Assembly: GCF_900113695.1 (NCBI RefSeq)
Contig: NZ_FOQH01000001.1
Coordinates: 1 to 64,000, forward strand
DNA length: 64,000 nucleotides
From: Albimonas pacifica
GTDB lineage: Bacteria > Pseudomonadota > Alphaproteobacteria > Rhodobacterales > Rhodobacteraceae
Reading direction: 5' to 3'
Part shown: positions 8,330 through 16,986 of the stretch, in pieces
Numbering within the stretch: position 1 is the first letter of the stretch
Layout of the letters: each line of letters starts with the position of its first letter
Made by a program: the position numbers and the translations under genes
Notes under the pieces: model-generated
What the model was told of the DNA's origin: nothing
What the model saw: only the letters and a program-made list of their open reading frames with translations
Databases searched by the model: none

Positions 8330-9666
8330 GCGCGGCGCGCCTTCATATCGTGGACGACGACGCCGACCACCTGGCCGCGCTCGCCGACCTGCTCGACGCC
8401 GCCGGCTACGCGGTGCGCGGCTTCGCGGCCGCCGCCGACCTGTTGGCGGCGATGGACGATCCGCCGGACATGCCCCCGGACATGGTGATCAGCGACCTGC
8501 GCATGCCCGGGATGGACGGGATCGGCCTGCTGCGGGCCCTGCGCGAGCGCGCCCTGGGCGTGCCGGTGGTGCTGCTGACCGGCCATGGCGACGTGGCGCA
8601 CGCGGTCGAGGCGATGCGCGCCGGCGCCGAGGACTTCCTCGAGAAGCCCTACGACTCGGCGCACCTGCTCTCGGTGATCCGCCGCACGGTCGAGGCGCAG
8701 GCCGCCCGGCGGGAGGTCACGCGCCTCCAGCAGGTGCTGTGCCAGCGCGACCAGGGAACGATCCTGGGCAAGTCGCGCGCCATGCGCGCCTTCCGCGAGC
8801 GCATCGCGGCGCTGGCGTCGGTGGATCTCGACGTGGTCGTCACCGGCGAGACCGGCACCGGCAAGGAGCTCGCCGCGCGCGCGATCCATGCCGGCAGCGC
8901 CCGCGCCGAGGGGCCGTTCGTGGCGCTCAACTGCGCGGCGCTGCCCGAGGCGATGGCCGAGACGATCCTCTTCGGCCACGGCCGCGGCGCGCTCGCCCAT
9001 GACGCCGAGGGGCGGGCCGGCAAGCTCGAGGCCGCCCACGGGGGCACCCTGATGCTCGACGAGGTCGAGGCGATGCCGCCCTCGATCCAGGCCAAGCTGC
9101 TGCGGGTGCTCCAGGAGCGCGCGGTCGAGCGGATCGGCGAAACCGCGCCGCGCCCGCTCGACATCCGGGTGATCGCCGCCAGCAAGGCCTCGCTGCGGCT
9201 GGTGGAGGGGTTCCGGAGCGACCTGTTCTTCCGCCTGGCGGGGACCGAGCTCGCCACCCCCACCCTGCGCGAGGCGGGCGAGGACATCCCGCTGATCTTC
9301 GCCCATTACGCCCAGCTCGCCGCGCGCCGCTACGGCCGCCCCGACCCGGACCTGCCCTGGCTGCTGCAGCAGAAGCTCAGGCGCCTCGCCTGGCCCGGCA
9401 ACGTGCGCGAGCTGAAGGCCAGCGCCGAGGCCTATGCGCTCGGCCTGTTCGAGATGCCGCGCCGCGCCGCGGCCGCTGCGGGCCCGATGACGCTCGCCGA
9501 GCGGGTCGCCGAGTTCGAGGCGCGCGAGATCGCCGCGGTGCTGGCCGCCCGCTCCGGCAACACCCTGCGCGCCTCCGAGGCCCTGGGCATCCCCCGCCGC
9601 ACCCTCAACGACAAGATGCGCCGCTACGGCCTGACCGCGGATCCCGCCGCCGAAGACCTGGGCTGA
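8326..9666 (+). CDS. dctD: DctD/NtrC-family response regulator without the GAFTGA motif
   Basis: Protein of 446 residues. The receiver domain has phospho-acceptor Asp57 (VISDLRMPGMDG) and the conserved Lys in EKPYD. The AAA+ domain has Walker A GETGTGKE from residue 174, Walker B GGTLMLDEVE and the arginine-finger region FRSDLFFRL. The C-terminal Fis-type helix-turn-helix is GNTLRASEALGIPRRTLNDKMRRYGL. The loop that should read GAFTGA, which contacts sigma-54, reads GALAHD at 221-226 after LFGHGR. The protein may thus work with the housekeeping sigma factor, as Rhodobacter NtrC does. It shares a GTGA overlap with the kinase gene. Confidence 0.9.
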   Translation: MSAARLHIVDDDADHLAALADLLDAAGYAVRGFAAAADLLAAMDDPPDMPPDMVISDLRMPGMDGIGLLRALRERALGVPVVLLTGHGDVAHAVEAMRAGAEDFLEKPYDSAHLLSVIRRTVEAQAARREVTRLQQVLCQRDQGTILGKSRAMRAFRERIAALASVDLDVVVTGETGTGKELAARAIHAGSARAEGPFVALNCAALPEAMAETILFGHGRGALAHDAEGRAGKLEAAHGGTLMLDEVEAMPPSIQAKLLRVLQERAVERIGETAPRPLDIRVIAASKASLRLVEGFRSDLFFRLAGTELATPTLREAGEDIPLIFAHYAQLAARRYGRPDPDLPWLLQQKLRRLAWPGNVRELKASAEAYALGLFEMPRRAAAAAGPMTLAERVAEFEAREIAAVLAARSGNTLRASEALGIPRRTLNDKMRRYGLTADPAAEDLG

Positions 9667-9692
9667 GCGGGCGCCCCGGGGCCCAGGTCTTC
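9652..9692 (+). terminator. Strong hairpin spanning the dctD stop codon
   Basis: GAAGACCTGGGC at 9652-9663 pairs perfectly with GCCCAGGTCTTC at 9681-9692 (12 bp). The TGA stop lies in the 17-base loop. It probably ends or protects the TAXI/dct transcript; no U-run follows. Confidence 0.55.
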
Positions 9693-10098
9693 CAAAGCGG
9701 AAGGGGCCGGTCCCTCGGGGCCTCCGGTCGCTGCCTCCCCTCGCCCGGCCGGGTCGACCCGGACCGTGCAGGCGAAGCTCGGGGTCGCGGCGTCGGAGGC
9801 GCAGCGGTGGCGGGCGGGGAGGTCGTGGGCCCACGTGCCCGGGATCGATCGCCGCTCCTCGACGGCGGCGAGGGACGCGGCGGGCCGGACCGCCATGCGC
9901 TTCATGGCGAACCGCTCCGCAGGCCGTGGGCGGGAGCGGGCCGCAGAGACGCCGCCGGCGCCGCGGGGCGAGGCGCCGCGATGCGCCGTCGCGGGCGTTC
10001 GTCCTGGATCCGGCCGCGGGTCCCGGGCGGGCGGCGGCTGATGCATCGGAATTCGAATGCGGGCTCAGGTTGCGTATCGCCACCCCGTCTCTCGCTTC
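9693..10098. other. Intergenic stretch, no gene recognised
   Basis: Very GC-rich sequence with open frames on both strands, as expected by chance at this composition. None has a ribosome site, a domain or a credible start. I see nothing functional here. Confidence 0.5.
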
Positions 10099-10112
10099 TT
10101 GATCGCAATCAA
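10099..10112. promoter_or_regulatory. Perfect FNR/Anr-type binding site
   Basis: TTGATCGCAATCAA fits the FNR consensus TTGAT-N4-ATCAA at all ten fixed positions and sits in a locally AT-richer island. It is centred about 167 bases upstream of the sulfatase ATG. A transcript starting about 41 bases downstream, near 10147, would leave a leader of about 125 bases. This suggests oxygen-responsive (FnrL-like) control of the sulfatase gene. Confidence 0.6.
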
Positions 10113-10272
10113 TGCGCGGTCCTGACCCAGCGTCAATGCTTCCGGCGTCCTCGTGCGCGCCGGACCGGCACGTGCGGGGCGGGGCGGGCAGGCCGGGACC
10201 GCCCGGCGAGGGCGTCTCCGCTGCGGGAGGCGCGCGACGCGCTCGGTCATTCCCTTTGGGGGGAGAGCCGCC

Positions 10273-12693
10273 ATGCTGCGCGCCTCGTCGATCGTCCCGT
10301 TGCTCCTCGCGGCCACGCCGCTCGTCGCGCAGGAGGTCCTGCCGTTCCCGCCGCAGCCCTCGGGCAGCGTCGCGGGGCGCACGATGCAGGAGTCCGTCTA
10401 CAGCCCGCTGCCGCCTGCGAGGCGCCTGCCCGCGGACGCGCCCAACATCCTCATCGTCCTGATCGACGACGTGGGCCCCGCCCAGACCGACGCCTTCGGC
10501 GGCGAGATCCACACCCCCACGCTGGACGAGATCGCCACGCAGGGCATCGCCTTCAGCCGCTTCCACACCACCGCGATGTGCTCGCCCACGCGCGCCTCGC
10601 TGCTGACCGGGCGCAATCACCAGCGGGTCGGCTCCGGCCAGATCGCCGAGCTCGCCAACGACTGGGACGGCTACAGCGGCCGCATCCCCAAGAGCAGCGC
10701 CACCGTGGCCGAGGTGCTGAAGCACTACGGCTACAGCACCGGCGCCTGGGGCAAGTGGCACAACACCCCCGCCTCCGAAACCACGGCGGCGGGTCCCTTC
10801 GACAACTGGCCGACCGGCTACGGGTTCGAGTATTTCTACGGCTTCCTCGCCGGCGAGGCGTCGCAATACGAGCCGATGCTGGTGCGCAACACCGCCTATG
10901 TCGAGACGCCCCACGCCTCCGGCGGCGGCGACGCCTATCACTTGAGCGAGGATCTCGCCGACGACGCGATCGGCTGGCTGCGCACGCACAAGGCCCTCGC
11001 CCCGGACCGGCCGTTCTTCATGTACTGGGCCAGCGGCGCCTCCCACGGCCCGCACCAGGTCCCGCAGGAATGGGCCGACAAGTATGCGGGCAGGTTCGAC
11101 GACGGCTGGGACGCCTACCGCGAGCGGACGTTCGCGCGCGCGAAGGAGATCGGCTGGATCCCCGAGACGGCGACGCTGACGCCGCGGCCCGGGACGCTCG
11201 CCTCCTGGGACTCGATCCCCGAGGCGGAGAAGCCTTTCCAGCGCCGCCTGATGGAGGTCTTCGCCGGCTTCACCGAGCATGTCGACGTCCAGGTCGGCCG
11301 CATCGTCGACGAGATCGACGCGCTGGGCTACGGCGAGAACACGCTGATCTTCTACGTCTGGGGCGACAACGGCGCCTCGGCCGAGGGCCAGAACGGCACG
11401 ATCAGCGAGCTGCTCGCCCAGAACGGCATCCCCTCCACCGTCGAGCAGCACATGGCCGCGCTCGACGCGCTGGGTGGGCTCGAGGTGCTGGGCACGGGCA
11501 AGACCGACAACATGTATCATGCGGGCTGGGCCTGGGCGGGAAGCTCCCCCTACCAGGCGACGAAGCTCGTCGCCTCGCATTTCGGGGGCACGCGCAACCC
11601 GCTCGCCGTGCGCTGGCCGGCCGGGATCGAGGCCGACGCGGCGCCGCGCCCGCAGTTCCTGCACGTGATCGACGTGGTCCCGACGATCTACGACCTGCTC
11701 GACATCGCCCCGCCGCGGGTGGTGAACGGCGTGCCCCAGGATACGCTCGACGGGGTCAGCTTCGCCTCGACCTTCGCCGACGCCGGCGCGGAGGAAGTGC
11801 GCCGCACCCAGTATTTCGACATCATGGGCAGCCGCGGCATCTACCACGACGGCTGGATGGCCTCGGCCTTCGGTCCGCGCGCGCCCTGGGTCCCGGGCCT
11901 GCCCGAGGGCATCCACGAGTGGACCCCCGACCAGGACCGCTGGGAGCTCTACGACCTGCGCCGCGACTGGACCCAGTCCGAGGACCTCGCCGCCGCGATG
12001 CCGCAGAAGCTGGCGCAGATGAAGGAGCTGTTCCTGATCGAGCTGACGAAGAACAACGGCCTGCCCATCGGCGGCGGCCTGTGGATCCCGACCTTCCACC
12101 CCGAGCTGCGGGCGACGCCGCCCTACACCTCCTGGACCTTCCCCGGCGCGATCACCCGCCTGCCGGAGTTCGCGGCTCCCGCCCTGGGCAACCGGCGCAA
12201 CCGCGTGCGGGTCGAGCTCGACGCCCCCGCCGGGGCGAGCGGCGTGATCTATGCGCTGGGCGGCTTTTCGGGAGGGCTCTCGCTCTTCGTCGAGGACGGG
12301 GCGCTGGTCTACGAATACAACCTCTTCGAGATCCAGCGCACCCGGATCGAGGCCTCCGGCAGGCTGCCTGCCGGCCGCGCGGCCATCGAGGTCGAGACGG
12401 ACTACGTCGAGCGCCGCCCCGCCGGCCCCCTGCGCGTGGTCCTGCGGGTGAACGGGACCGAGGTGGCCTCGGGCGTGATCCCGGTCAGCGCCCCGCTGGG
12501 CTTCACGGCCAACGACGCGCTCGACTTCGGCCGCGATCTCGGCTCGCCCGTCAGCCTCGCCTACTACGACCGCGCGCCCTTCGCCTTCACCGGCGAGATC
12601 CTCGGGGCGGACGTCGCCTACCTCGGCGAGGATGCCGACCCCGACGGCCCCACGGAGCGCCAGGTCGCCAACCCGGTCCCGATCGGCGACTGA
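10273..12693 (+). CDS. Secreted arylsulfatase
   Basis: Sulfatase of 806 residues hydrolysing sulfate esters, probably in the periplasm. It starts with a signal peptide (SSIVPLLLAATPLVAQ). The metal site is visible in NILIVLIDDVGPAQTDAFGG. The active-site motif CSPTRASLLTGRN places Cys103 as the residue matured to formylglycine, and GAWGKWHN supplies the conserved Lys and His. A later metal ligand is FYVWGDNGASAEG. The C-terminal 250 residues form the extra beta-rich part seen in long arylsulfatases. The ATG at 10273 follows GGGGGGAG; the in-frame extension upstream is unlikely. The maturation enzyme is not encoded in the window. Confidence 0.93.
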   Translation: MLRASSIVPLLLAATPLVAQEVLPFPPQPSGSVAGRTMQESVYSPLPPARRLPADAPNILIVLIDDVGPAQTDAFGGEIHTPTLDEIATQGIAFSRFHTTAMCSPTRASLLTGRNHQRVGSGQIAELANDWDGYSGRIPKSSATVAEVLKHYGYSTGAWGKWHNTPASETTAAGPFDNWPTGYGFEYFYGFLAGEASQYEPMLVRNTAYVETPHASGGGDAYHLSEDLADDAIGWLRTHKALAPDRPFFMYWASGASHGPHQVPQEWADKYAGRFDDGWDAYRERTFARAKEIGWIPETATLTPRPGTLASWDSIPEAEKPFQRRLMEVFAGFTEHVDVQVGRIVDEIDALGYGENTLIFYVWGDNGASAEGQNGTISELLAQNGIPSTVEQHMAALDALGGLEVLGTGKTDNMYHAGWAWAGSSPYQATKLVASHFGGTRNPLAVRWPAGIEADAAPRPQFLHVIDVVPTIYDLLDIAPPRVVNGVPQDTLDGVSFASTFADAGAEEVRRTQYFDIMGSRGIYHDGWMASAFGPRAPWVPGLPEGIHEWTPDQDRWELYDLRRDWTQSEDLAAAMPQKLAQMKELFLIELTKNNGLPIGGGLWIPTFHPELRATPPYTSWTFPGAITRLPEFAAPALGNRRNRVRVELDAPAGASGVIYALGGFSGGLSLFVEDGALVYEYNLFEIQRTRIEASGRLPAGRAAIEVETDYVERRPAGPLRVVLRVNGTEVASGVIPVSAPLGFTANDALDFGRDLGSPVSLAYYDRAPFAFTGEILGADVAYLGEDADPDGPTERQVANPVPIGD

Positions 12694-12696
12694 ACC

Positions 12697-12730
12697 GGGC
12701 CGGTCCGCGCCCGAAGGCGCGGACCGGCCC
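12697..12730 (+). terminator. 15-bp perfect hairpin after the sulfatase gene
   Basis: GGGCCGGTCCGCGCC and GGCGCGGACCGGCCC flank a CGAA tetraloop three bases after the TGA. It is a very stable stem followed by CCTTGGG rather than a U-run, but position and stability fit a terminator. It may serve both strands. Confidence 0.75.
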
Positions 12731-13064
12731 CCTTGGGAGACGCGGACCGGGACGTGCCGGGCCGGCGCGATCTCGTCGTGGACGGCGAGGATCGCGACGG
12801 TCGGCGGCAAGCCGAAGCCGACGAGGGCGACGGAGGCGGTGACGCCGCCGCGGGTTCAGATCTCGAAGACCGCAGCGAAGACGCAGGGCGGACCGCCGTC
12901 CGGCAAGCTGTCGCCGAGGGGGGCGTGTCCCATTCCCAGACGGCCGTCCCGTCGTCCGCGTCGACCCTAAGCCGCGCCTCGATCGTGATGTCGCCGGAAA
13001 GGGGGGCGGGGGGGCGCCAGGACCCGGACGGGCGCCCCTCGGCCTCCGGGGATCGTGCGGCCCC
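12731..13064. other. Intergenic stretch between convergent genes, no gene recognised
   Basis: The stretch lies between the 3' ends of the sulfatase and a minus-strand protease gene. Open frames on both strands cross it, but none has a start with a ribosome site or a recognisable domain. A degraded gene cannot be excluded. Confidence 0.45.
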
Positions 13065-14486
13065 TCAGCGACCGTCGGGAAAGCGCAGGCGGGCGGCGGA
13101 GGCGGCGAGGTTGGGCGTGGCGGGGCCTCGCGCAAGGCGCAGGCATGTCTCCGACATGCCCGGATCGATCCGCGCGACCTGGATCGCGGCGAGGCGCGCG
13201 GCGCCGTCGGGGCCGGTCGTGAACAGCGGGCTGCCGCTCATCTGGTGCTCGGTCTGGCAGGCGTGGAGCACGCAGCCCTCCGCGCTCGTCGCCATCGCCC
13301 GGCACATCACGCCGACGTCGGCGAAGAACAGCCCGCCGGTGCCGGGCGCCGGCATCGCCAGCATCGCGCGGATCGAGGCGCGCTCCCGCGCGTTCAGGTT
13401 CGGCCCTGCGGAGATCAGCGCCGCCCCCGGGTCCGCGGCCGCGATCTCGAGCTCGGGTCCCCAGCCGGTCCGCGCGTCCGCGGGCAGGGGGAGGGCGACG
13501 ATGTCGTCGGCGTCGCCGTGCCCGCCCGAGCGCAGCATCGCCGGCGGGTCGGCGACGGTCCAGACCGCAGCCTCGGGCGCGAAGCCCCGGACCGGGATGC
13601 CCTCGGAGCTGCGGAACGCGAGGCCGTCCAGGGGCAGCAGCTCCGTCGGCCGGCCCGGCGCCCGCAGGCAGTGCAGGGCCGTCGCCACATGGCCGCCGAC
13701 CACGACGCCGCCGCAGCGCCAGTTCGGCCGGGCGTCGTCGGTGAAGACGCCCGTGCGCCGCGCGATCGCCTCGGCCGCCGCGGCGGGCGCCGCCGTGGCG
13801 AGCCGCTCGAGCGGCGTCAGGCACAGGTCGAGATAGGCCCCCAGCGCCGCCTCGTAGGCGATCAGGAAGGCGACCCGGTCGGCCGGAGGGATGTCGCGGG
13901 CCATCAGCTCCAGCGCGCCGATCAGGTAGGCGTCCGCGCCCGTCTCCGCCGGATCGTCGCGGAACCGCATCGCGAGCAGCGCGCGCACGGCGTCGCTGCA
14001 GGGTCGGGTCTCCTCCAGCAGGGCCGGGTCGCACAGGGTCTCCATCACCGCGGAGGGCAGGCCGAGGGGGTTGCTGCACCCGGCCTCCGCCGCCGGGGGG
14101 CGGTCAGGGGCCAGGAGCTGCACGAGGCTCGGCGGCGGGGCCGCCGACGCGCCCCCGTCGGGCGAGAGGTCGAAGCCCAGCGGCTCTAGGGTTCCGCAGC
14201 AGGGCCGGCCGGTCGCGCAGCACAGGGGCTGGTCGGGCGGCCAGGGCATCCAGAGCTTCGGATCGTCCAGGAAACGCTCGGGCGGCACGCCCGGGCCCGG
14301 GACCCCTGTCGTGCCCTGCGGCGGCAGCGGAAGCCGCTGATCGGGCGTCGGCTGCGGCAGGAGCCGGTCCTCCAGCCGCGGCGTTCGGTAGGGCGGCTCC
14401 TCGCCCTGCGCCCCGGCCGGGGCGGGCGGCCAGAGGGCCAGCGCCAGGGCCGGGACAAGGGCCGCCCGGAGGGAGAAGCGGGTCAT
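13065..14486 (-). CDS. Trypsin-like serine protease, exported (distal member of protease locus)
   Basis: Protein of 473 residues with a signal peptide (ALVPALALALWPPAPAGAQ) and a Pro/Cys-rich N-terminal region (PLCCATGRPCCGT). The C-terminal half has an S1-like protease fold: His272 in VATALHCL, a probable Asp in GDADDIVALPL and the nucleophile Ser419 in HQMSGSPLF. The last departs from the usual GDSGGP but keeps G-S-P. VMCRAMA and CVLHACQTEH supply extra cysteines. The gene follows the other protease on the same strand with a 9-base gap, so it is probably cotranscribed. Substrate unknown; activity is inferred from the triad. Confidence 0.75.
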   Translation of the reverse strand: MTRFSLRAALVPALALALWPPAPAGAQGEEPPYRTPRLEDRLLPQPTPDQRLPLPPQGTTGVPGPGVPPERFLDDPKLWMPWPPDQPLCCATGRPCCGTLEPLGFDLSPDGGASAAPPPSLVQLLAPDRPPAAEAGCSNPLGLPSAVMETLCDPALLEETRPCSDAVRALLAMRFRDDPAETGADAYLIGALELMARDIPPADRVAFLIAYEAALGAYLDLCLTPLERLATAAPAAAAEAIARRTGVFTDDARPNWRCGGVVVGGHVATALHCLRAPGRPTELLPLDGLAFRSSEGIPVRGFAPEAAVWTVADPPAMLRSGGHGDADDIVALPLPADARTGWGPELEIAAADPGAALISAGPNLNARERASIRAMLAMPAPGTGGLFFADVGVMCRAMATSAEGCVLHACQTEHQMSGSPLFTTGPDGAARLAAIQVARIDPGMSETCLRLARGPATPNLAASAARLRFPDGR

Positions 14487-14495
14487 GGCCGGACC

Positions 14496-15515
14496 TCAGA
14501 GGATGTCGGACGCCGCCAGGATGGCGTCGATCGAGGTCGCCGAGTTGTGCCCCGCCCCGCCGCGCGTGCAGCCGCCGTGGGTGTGCACGCCGACCACCTC
14601 GCCGGCAGGGTTCATCAGCGGCGCGCCGGAGGAGCCGCCCATCGTGTCGAGCGAGCCGTAGTAGAGGCGCGCGGGGTTCGCGAAATCCAGCGGGCCCCCG
14701 TGGACCTTCTTCGGATCGCCGTTCGGGTGCTGGATCAGCATCAGCGCCGTGGCGAGCGCGGGCGCCCCCGCGGCGACGGCGGCCACGGGAAACCGGTCGC
14801 CGGCCGGCCGGCCGTCGGCCCCCGCCCCCAGGCGCACGATCGCGTAGTCGAGGTCGTCGCGCTGGTATTCGACCAGCTCGGCGATCGGGTAGGCGGTCGC
14901 CGGCCGGGGCGCGTCGCCGCTGGGGGGGAGCTGGTAGCCGAAGTTCACGTGCATCCGCGAGGCGAGCTCCGCCTCGGAGACCACGCTCCACCGGCCGCCG
15001 ACGCGCACCGAGGGGCGGATCCAGCCGTCGCCCGAGCGGTGGAAGCAGTGCCCGGCCGTCAGCACGAGGTCGGGCGCGATCAGCGCCCCGCTGCACCACC
15101 GCTGGCCGGTCACGTTCCCCGGGTCGGCGTTCGGCCCCGCGTAGATCCGGTGAAGGTCTTCGTTCCACTGGAGCTGCACGACCGCGGGCTCGTGGCGCGC
15201 CACGAAGCCGACGTTGCCGGCGGGCGAAGCGCCCGGGCCGGCGGCGCCGTCGTAGCGCTCCACATGCTGGGTGTCGTCGGCCGGGCCGCAGAGGGACTCG
15301 AGCCAGGCCGAGGCCTCGCGCGCCGCTTCGGTCTCGGCGGCGGCGGCGGCGGCGGCGGGACTGTCGGCCGCCAGGCCGACCGGCGCCTCGACGAGCGCCG
15401 CGCCGGGCCGGGGCAGGGCCGGGCGCAGGGCGGACTGGGCGAGGGACGCCGCCGGCGCGGCGACGGACGCGAGGGCGAGGGCCGCGACGAGGCGGCGGCG
15501 GAGAATGCGGGACAT
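14496..15515 (-). CDS. Trypsin-like serine protease, exported
   Basis: Secreted S1-family endopeptidase of 339 residues related to V8/glutamyl endopeptidases. It has a signal peptide (RLVAALALASVAAPAASLAQ). The triad is visible as His156 in VLTAGHCFH, Asp223 in DDLDYAIVRL and Ser296 in GGSSGAPLMN. WCSGALIAPDLVLTAGHC is a textbook block around the His. The start at 15515 is preceded by AAGGAG. The frame is open upstream without a stop to 15875, so a longer 459-residue product is formally possible; the internal signal peptide and ribosome site argue against it. The Ala/Glu-rich stretch after the signal may be a propeptide. Confidence 0.85.
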   Translation of the reverse strand: MSRILRRRLVAALALASVAAPAASLAQSALRPALPRPGAALVEAPVGLAADSPAAAAAAAETEAAREASAWLESLCGPADDTQHVERYDGAAGPGASPAGNVGFVARHEPAVVQLQWNEDLHRIYAGPNADPGNVTGQRWCSGALIAPDLVLTAGHCFHRSGDGWIRPSVRVGGRWSVVSEAELASRMHVNFGYQLPPSGDAPRPATAYPIAELVEYQRDDLDYAIVRLGAGADGRPAGDRFPVAAVAAGAPALATALMLIQHPNGDPKKVHGGPLDFANPARLYYGSLDTMGGSSGAPLMNPAGEVVGVHTHGGCTRGGAGHNSATSIDAILAASDIL

Positions 15516-15875
15516 GACGGGCTCCTTTCGCTGTCGGGTCTTGCGGGGGGGAAGGGGCGCGGGGCGTCGCGCCCCGGTCTCCCTCGTCGCCGCCGCCCGG
15601 CTCGGGGCGGCGGCGGTCGGCGGCGGCGCGGGACGGATCGGCTCGCCCTCCGGACCTTCCAGCGCGGAGAAGGCGTCGAACAGCCGGGTCGAGCCGAGGC
15701 TCTCGCCCATCAGCACGATGGCCGCGGGCGGCGCCTCCGCCACGATCCGCGCGAGGGAGGGCGTGGGGACGCCCGCCGGCTCCACCAGCGGCGGCGCGCA
15801 GGGACGCGCGCAGCCGGCGAGGTCCGCGACGGCGACGCCCAGCGCGCCCTGCAGCCCGGGGGGGCGCTCAGCCAT
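15516..15875 (-). CDS. Coding-like segment in frame with the downstream protease, no stop
   Basis: A frame starting ATG at 15875 overlaps the lipoprotein stop by eight bases (ATGGCTGA). It shows the third-position G/C bias of real genes for about 100 codons: GLQGALGVAVADLAGC, then SLARIVAEAPPAAIVLMG and RLFDAFSALEG. It then becomes Pro/Ala/Arg-rich and reads straight into the protease start at 15515. I recognise no family. It may be a small gene that lost its stop, a true N-terminal extension of the protease, or the result of an indel in the seven-base C/G run just upstream of the protease start. Confidence 0.4.
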
Positions 15876-16824
15876 CGCCGAGCGCCCCCACCAGGCGCGA
15901 CTTCAGCGCCGGGCGCAGCGCCGCGTCGACCGCGTCGATCTCGGCCTTCGCGGCGCTGGCGTCGGGAAAGCCGCTGCCGGTCTCGCTGACGGCGAAGGTC
16001 AGCTCCAGCGCGGTCGCCTCGCTCGAGGGCAGGCGCAGCAGGCCGGTGCCCGCGGGCAGCGCCTCGCGGCCCATCGCCTGCCCGATCCGCACGTCGCCGA
16101 TGGCGTAGGAGCCGAGCTCGATGTCCTCGATCGCGTAGCCCGCCTGGGAGGGCTGCACGGCCCGGATCGACAGCGCGAAGCCCATCGCCAGGCCCTCGCC
16201 CCTGCCGGTCAGCGCGGCGGTCTTGCCCGCCCAGTGGAACAGCGGCTCGAGCCGCACGGCGCCCCGGCGCGACCCCATGGGCACGAGCCGGGCGAGGTGG
16301 ACGAAGGTGGTCTCGGCCGCGTCGCCCTTGCCGTGCCGGCGCAGCAGCACGACGCACTGGTCGTCGGGCTTCGCGCCGCCGGTCCAGGCCATGAAGCCGG
16401 CCGGCTCCTCGATGTACCAGGTGGCTTTCCAGGCGGCCTGGCTGCGGGCCGCGAGGGCGTCGATGGACGACTTCATCTGCGACACGATCGCCCCCGCGAC
16501 CAGGTCGAAGGCGAAGGGCGCCAGCGCCAGCGCGGCGGCGCCGACGACGGACTCCGTCGTCGGCCCCGGCTGGCCGGCGGGGGCGCAGCTCGTCGCGAGC
16601 GCGGCCCGGAAGGCGGCCGCGGCCGCCTCGGCGCCGGGCGGGAAGGCCGCGCCGGCCGGGTGGGCGGACGGGGCGCCCGGCGCGACCGGCAGGTTCAGCG
16701 AGGCGCTGGCGGGGCCGGGGACGCCGCTGCCGGGCTCGGCCCTGAAGGTGGCCGCCTTGTAGGATTCGCAGCCCGACAGCGTCAGGGCCAGGCCGGCCGC
16801 GGCCGCAAGGGTCTTCTTGCGCAT
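15868..16824 (-). CDS. Lipoprotein of unknown function
   Basis: Protein of 318 residues with a clear lipoprotein signal: KK at residues 3-4, a hydrophobic core, and lipobox LSGC with Cys19. It should be anchored in a membrane facing the periplasm. The middle has an amphipathic Ala-rich stretch (ALALAPFAFDLVAGAIVSQM). The rest reads as a globular domain (WKATWYIEEPAGFMAW, CVVLLRRHG). I recognise no family. GAGGAGGAG precedes the ATG. It is followed by the two exported proteases on the same strand and lies downstream of the subtilase, so it may belong to the same surface protease system. Confidence 0.7.
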   Translation of the reverse strand: MRKKTLAAAAGLALTLSGCESYKAATFRAEPGSGVPGPASASLNLPVAPGAPSAHPAGAAFPPGAEAAAAAFRAALATSCAPAGQPGPTTESVVGAAALALAPFAFDLVAGAIVSQMKSSIDALAARSQAAWKATWYIEEPAGFMAWTGGAKPDDQCVVLLRRHGKGDAAETTFVHLARLVPMGSRRGAVRLEPLFHWAGKTAALTGRGEGLAMGFALSIRAVQPSQAGYAIEDIELGSYAIGDVRIGQAMGREALPAGTGLLRLPSSEATALELTFAVSETGSGFPDASAAKAEIDAVDAALRPALKSRLVGALGDG

Positions 16825-16950
16825 GGTGATCTCCTCCTCGCGCCATTCGGGTCGGCCGCGGGACCGGATCCCGGCCGCGGCGAGTGCGAGGGGAAGCGTG
16901 GAGGAGGCGCGTCAGCGCAGCGGCAGCCCGGCGTCAGCGACGCGCGAAAT

Positions 16951-16979
16951 CGCCCCCGCGCGGCGTGCGCGCGGGGGCG
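16951..16979 (-). terminator. Hairpin after the subtilase gene
   Basis: CGCCCCCGCGC and GCGCGGGGGCG form an 11-bp stem with a 7-base loop, eight bases beyond the subtilase stop. It probably ends or weakens transcription between the regulator/PAP2/subtilase genes and the lipoprotein/protease genes. Confidence 0.5.
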
Positions 16980-16986
16980 GGGGCCG

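Noticed and set aside
9766-10041. Small frames in the gap before the sulfatase
   Set aside because: No ribosome site, no domain and unremarkable composition; open frames are frequent by chance here.
7258-12810. 1850-codon minus-strand open frame across dctB, dctD and the sulfatase
   Set aside because: It crosses three well-supported genes antisense and shows no domain; a composition effect.
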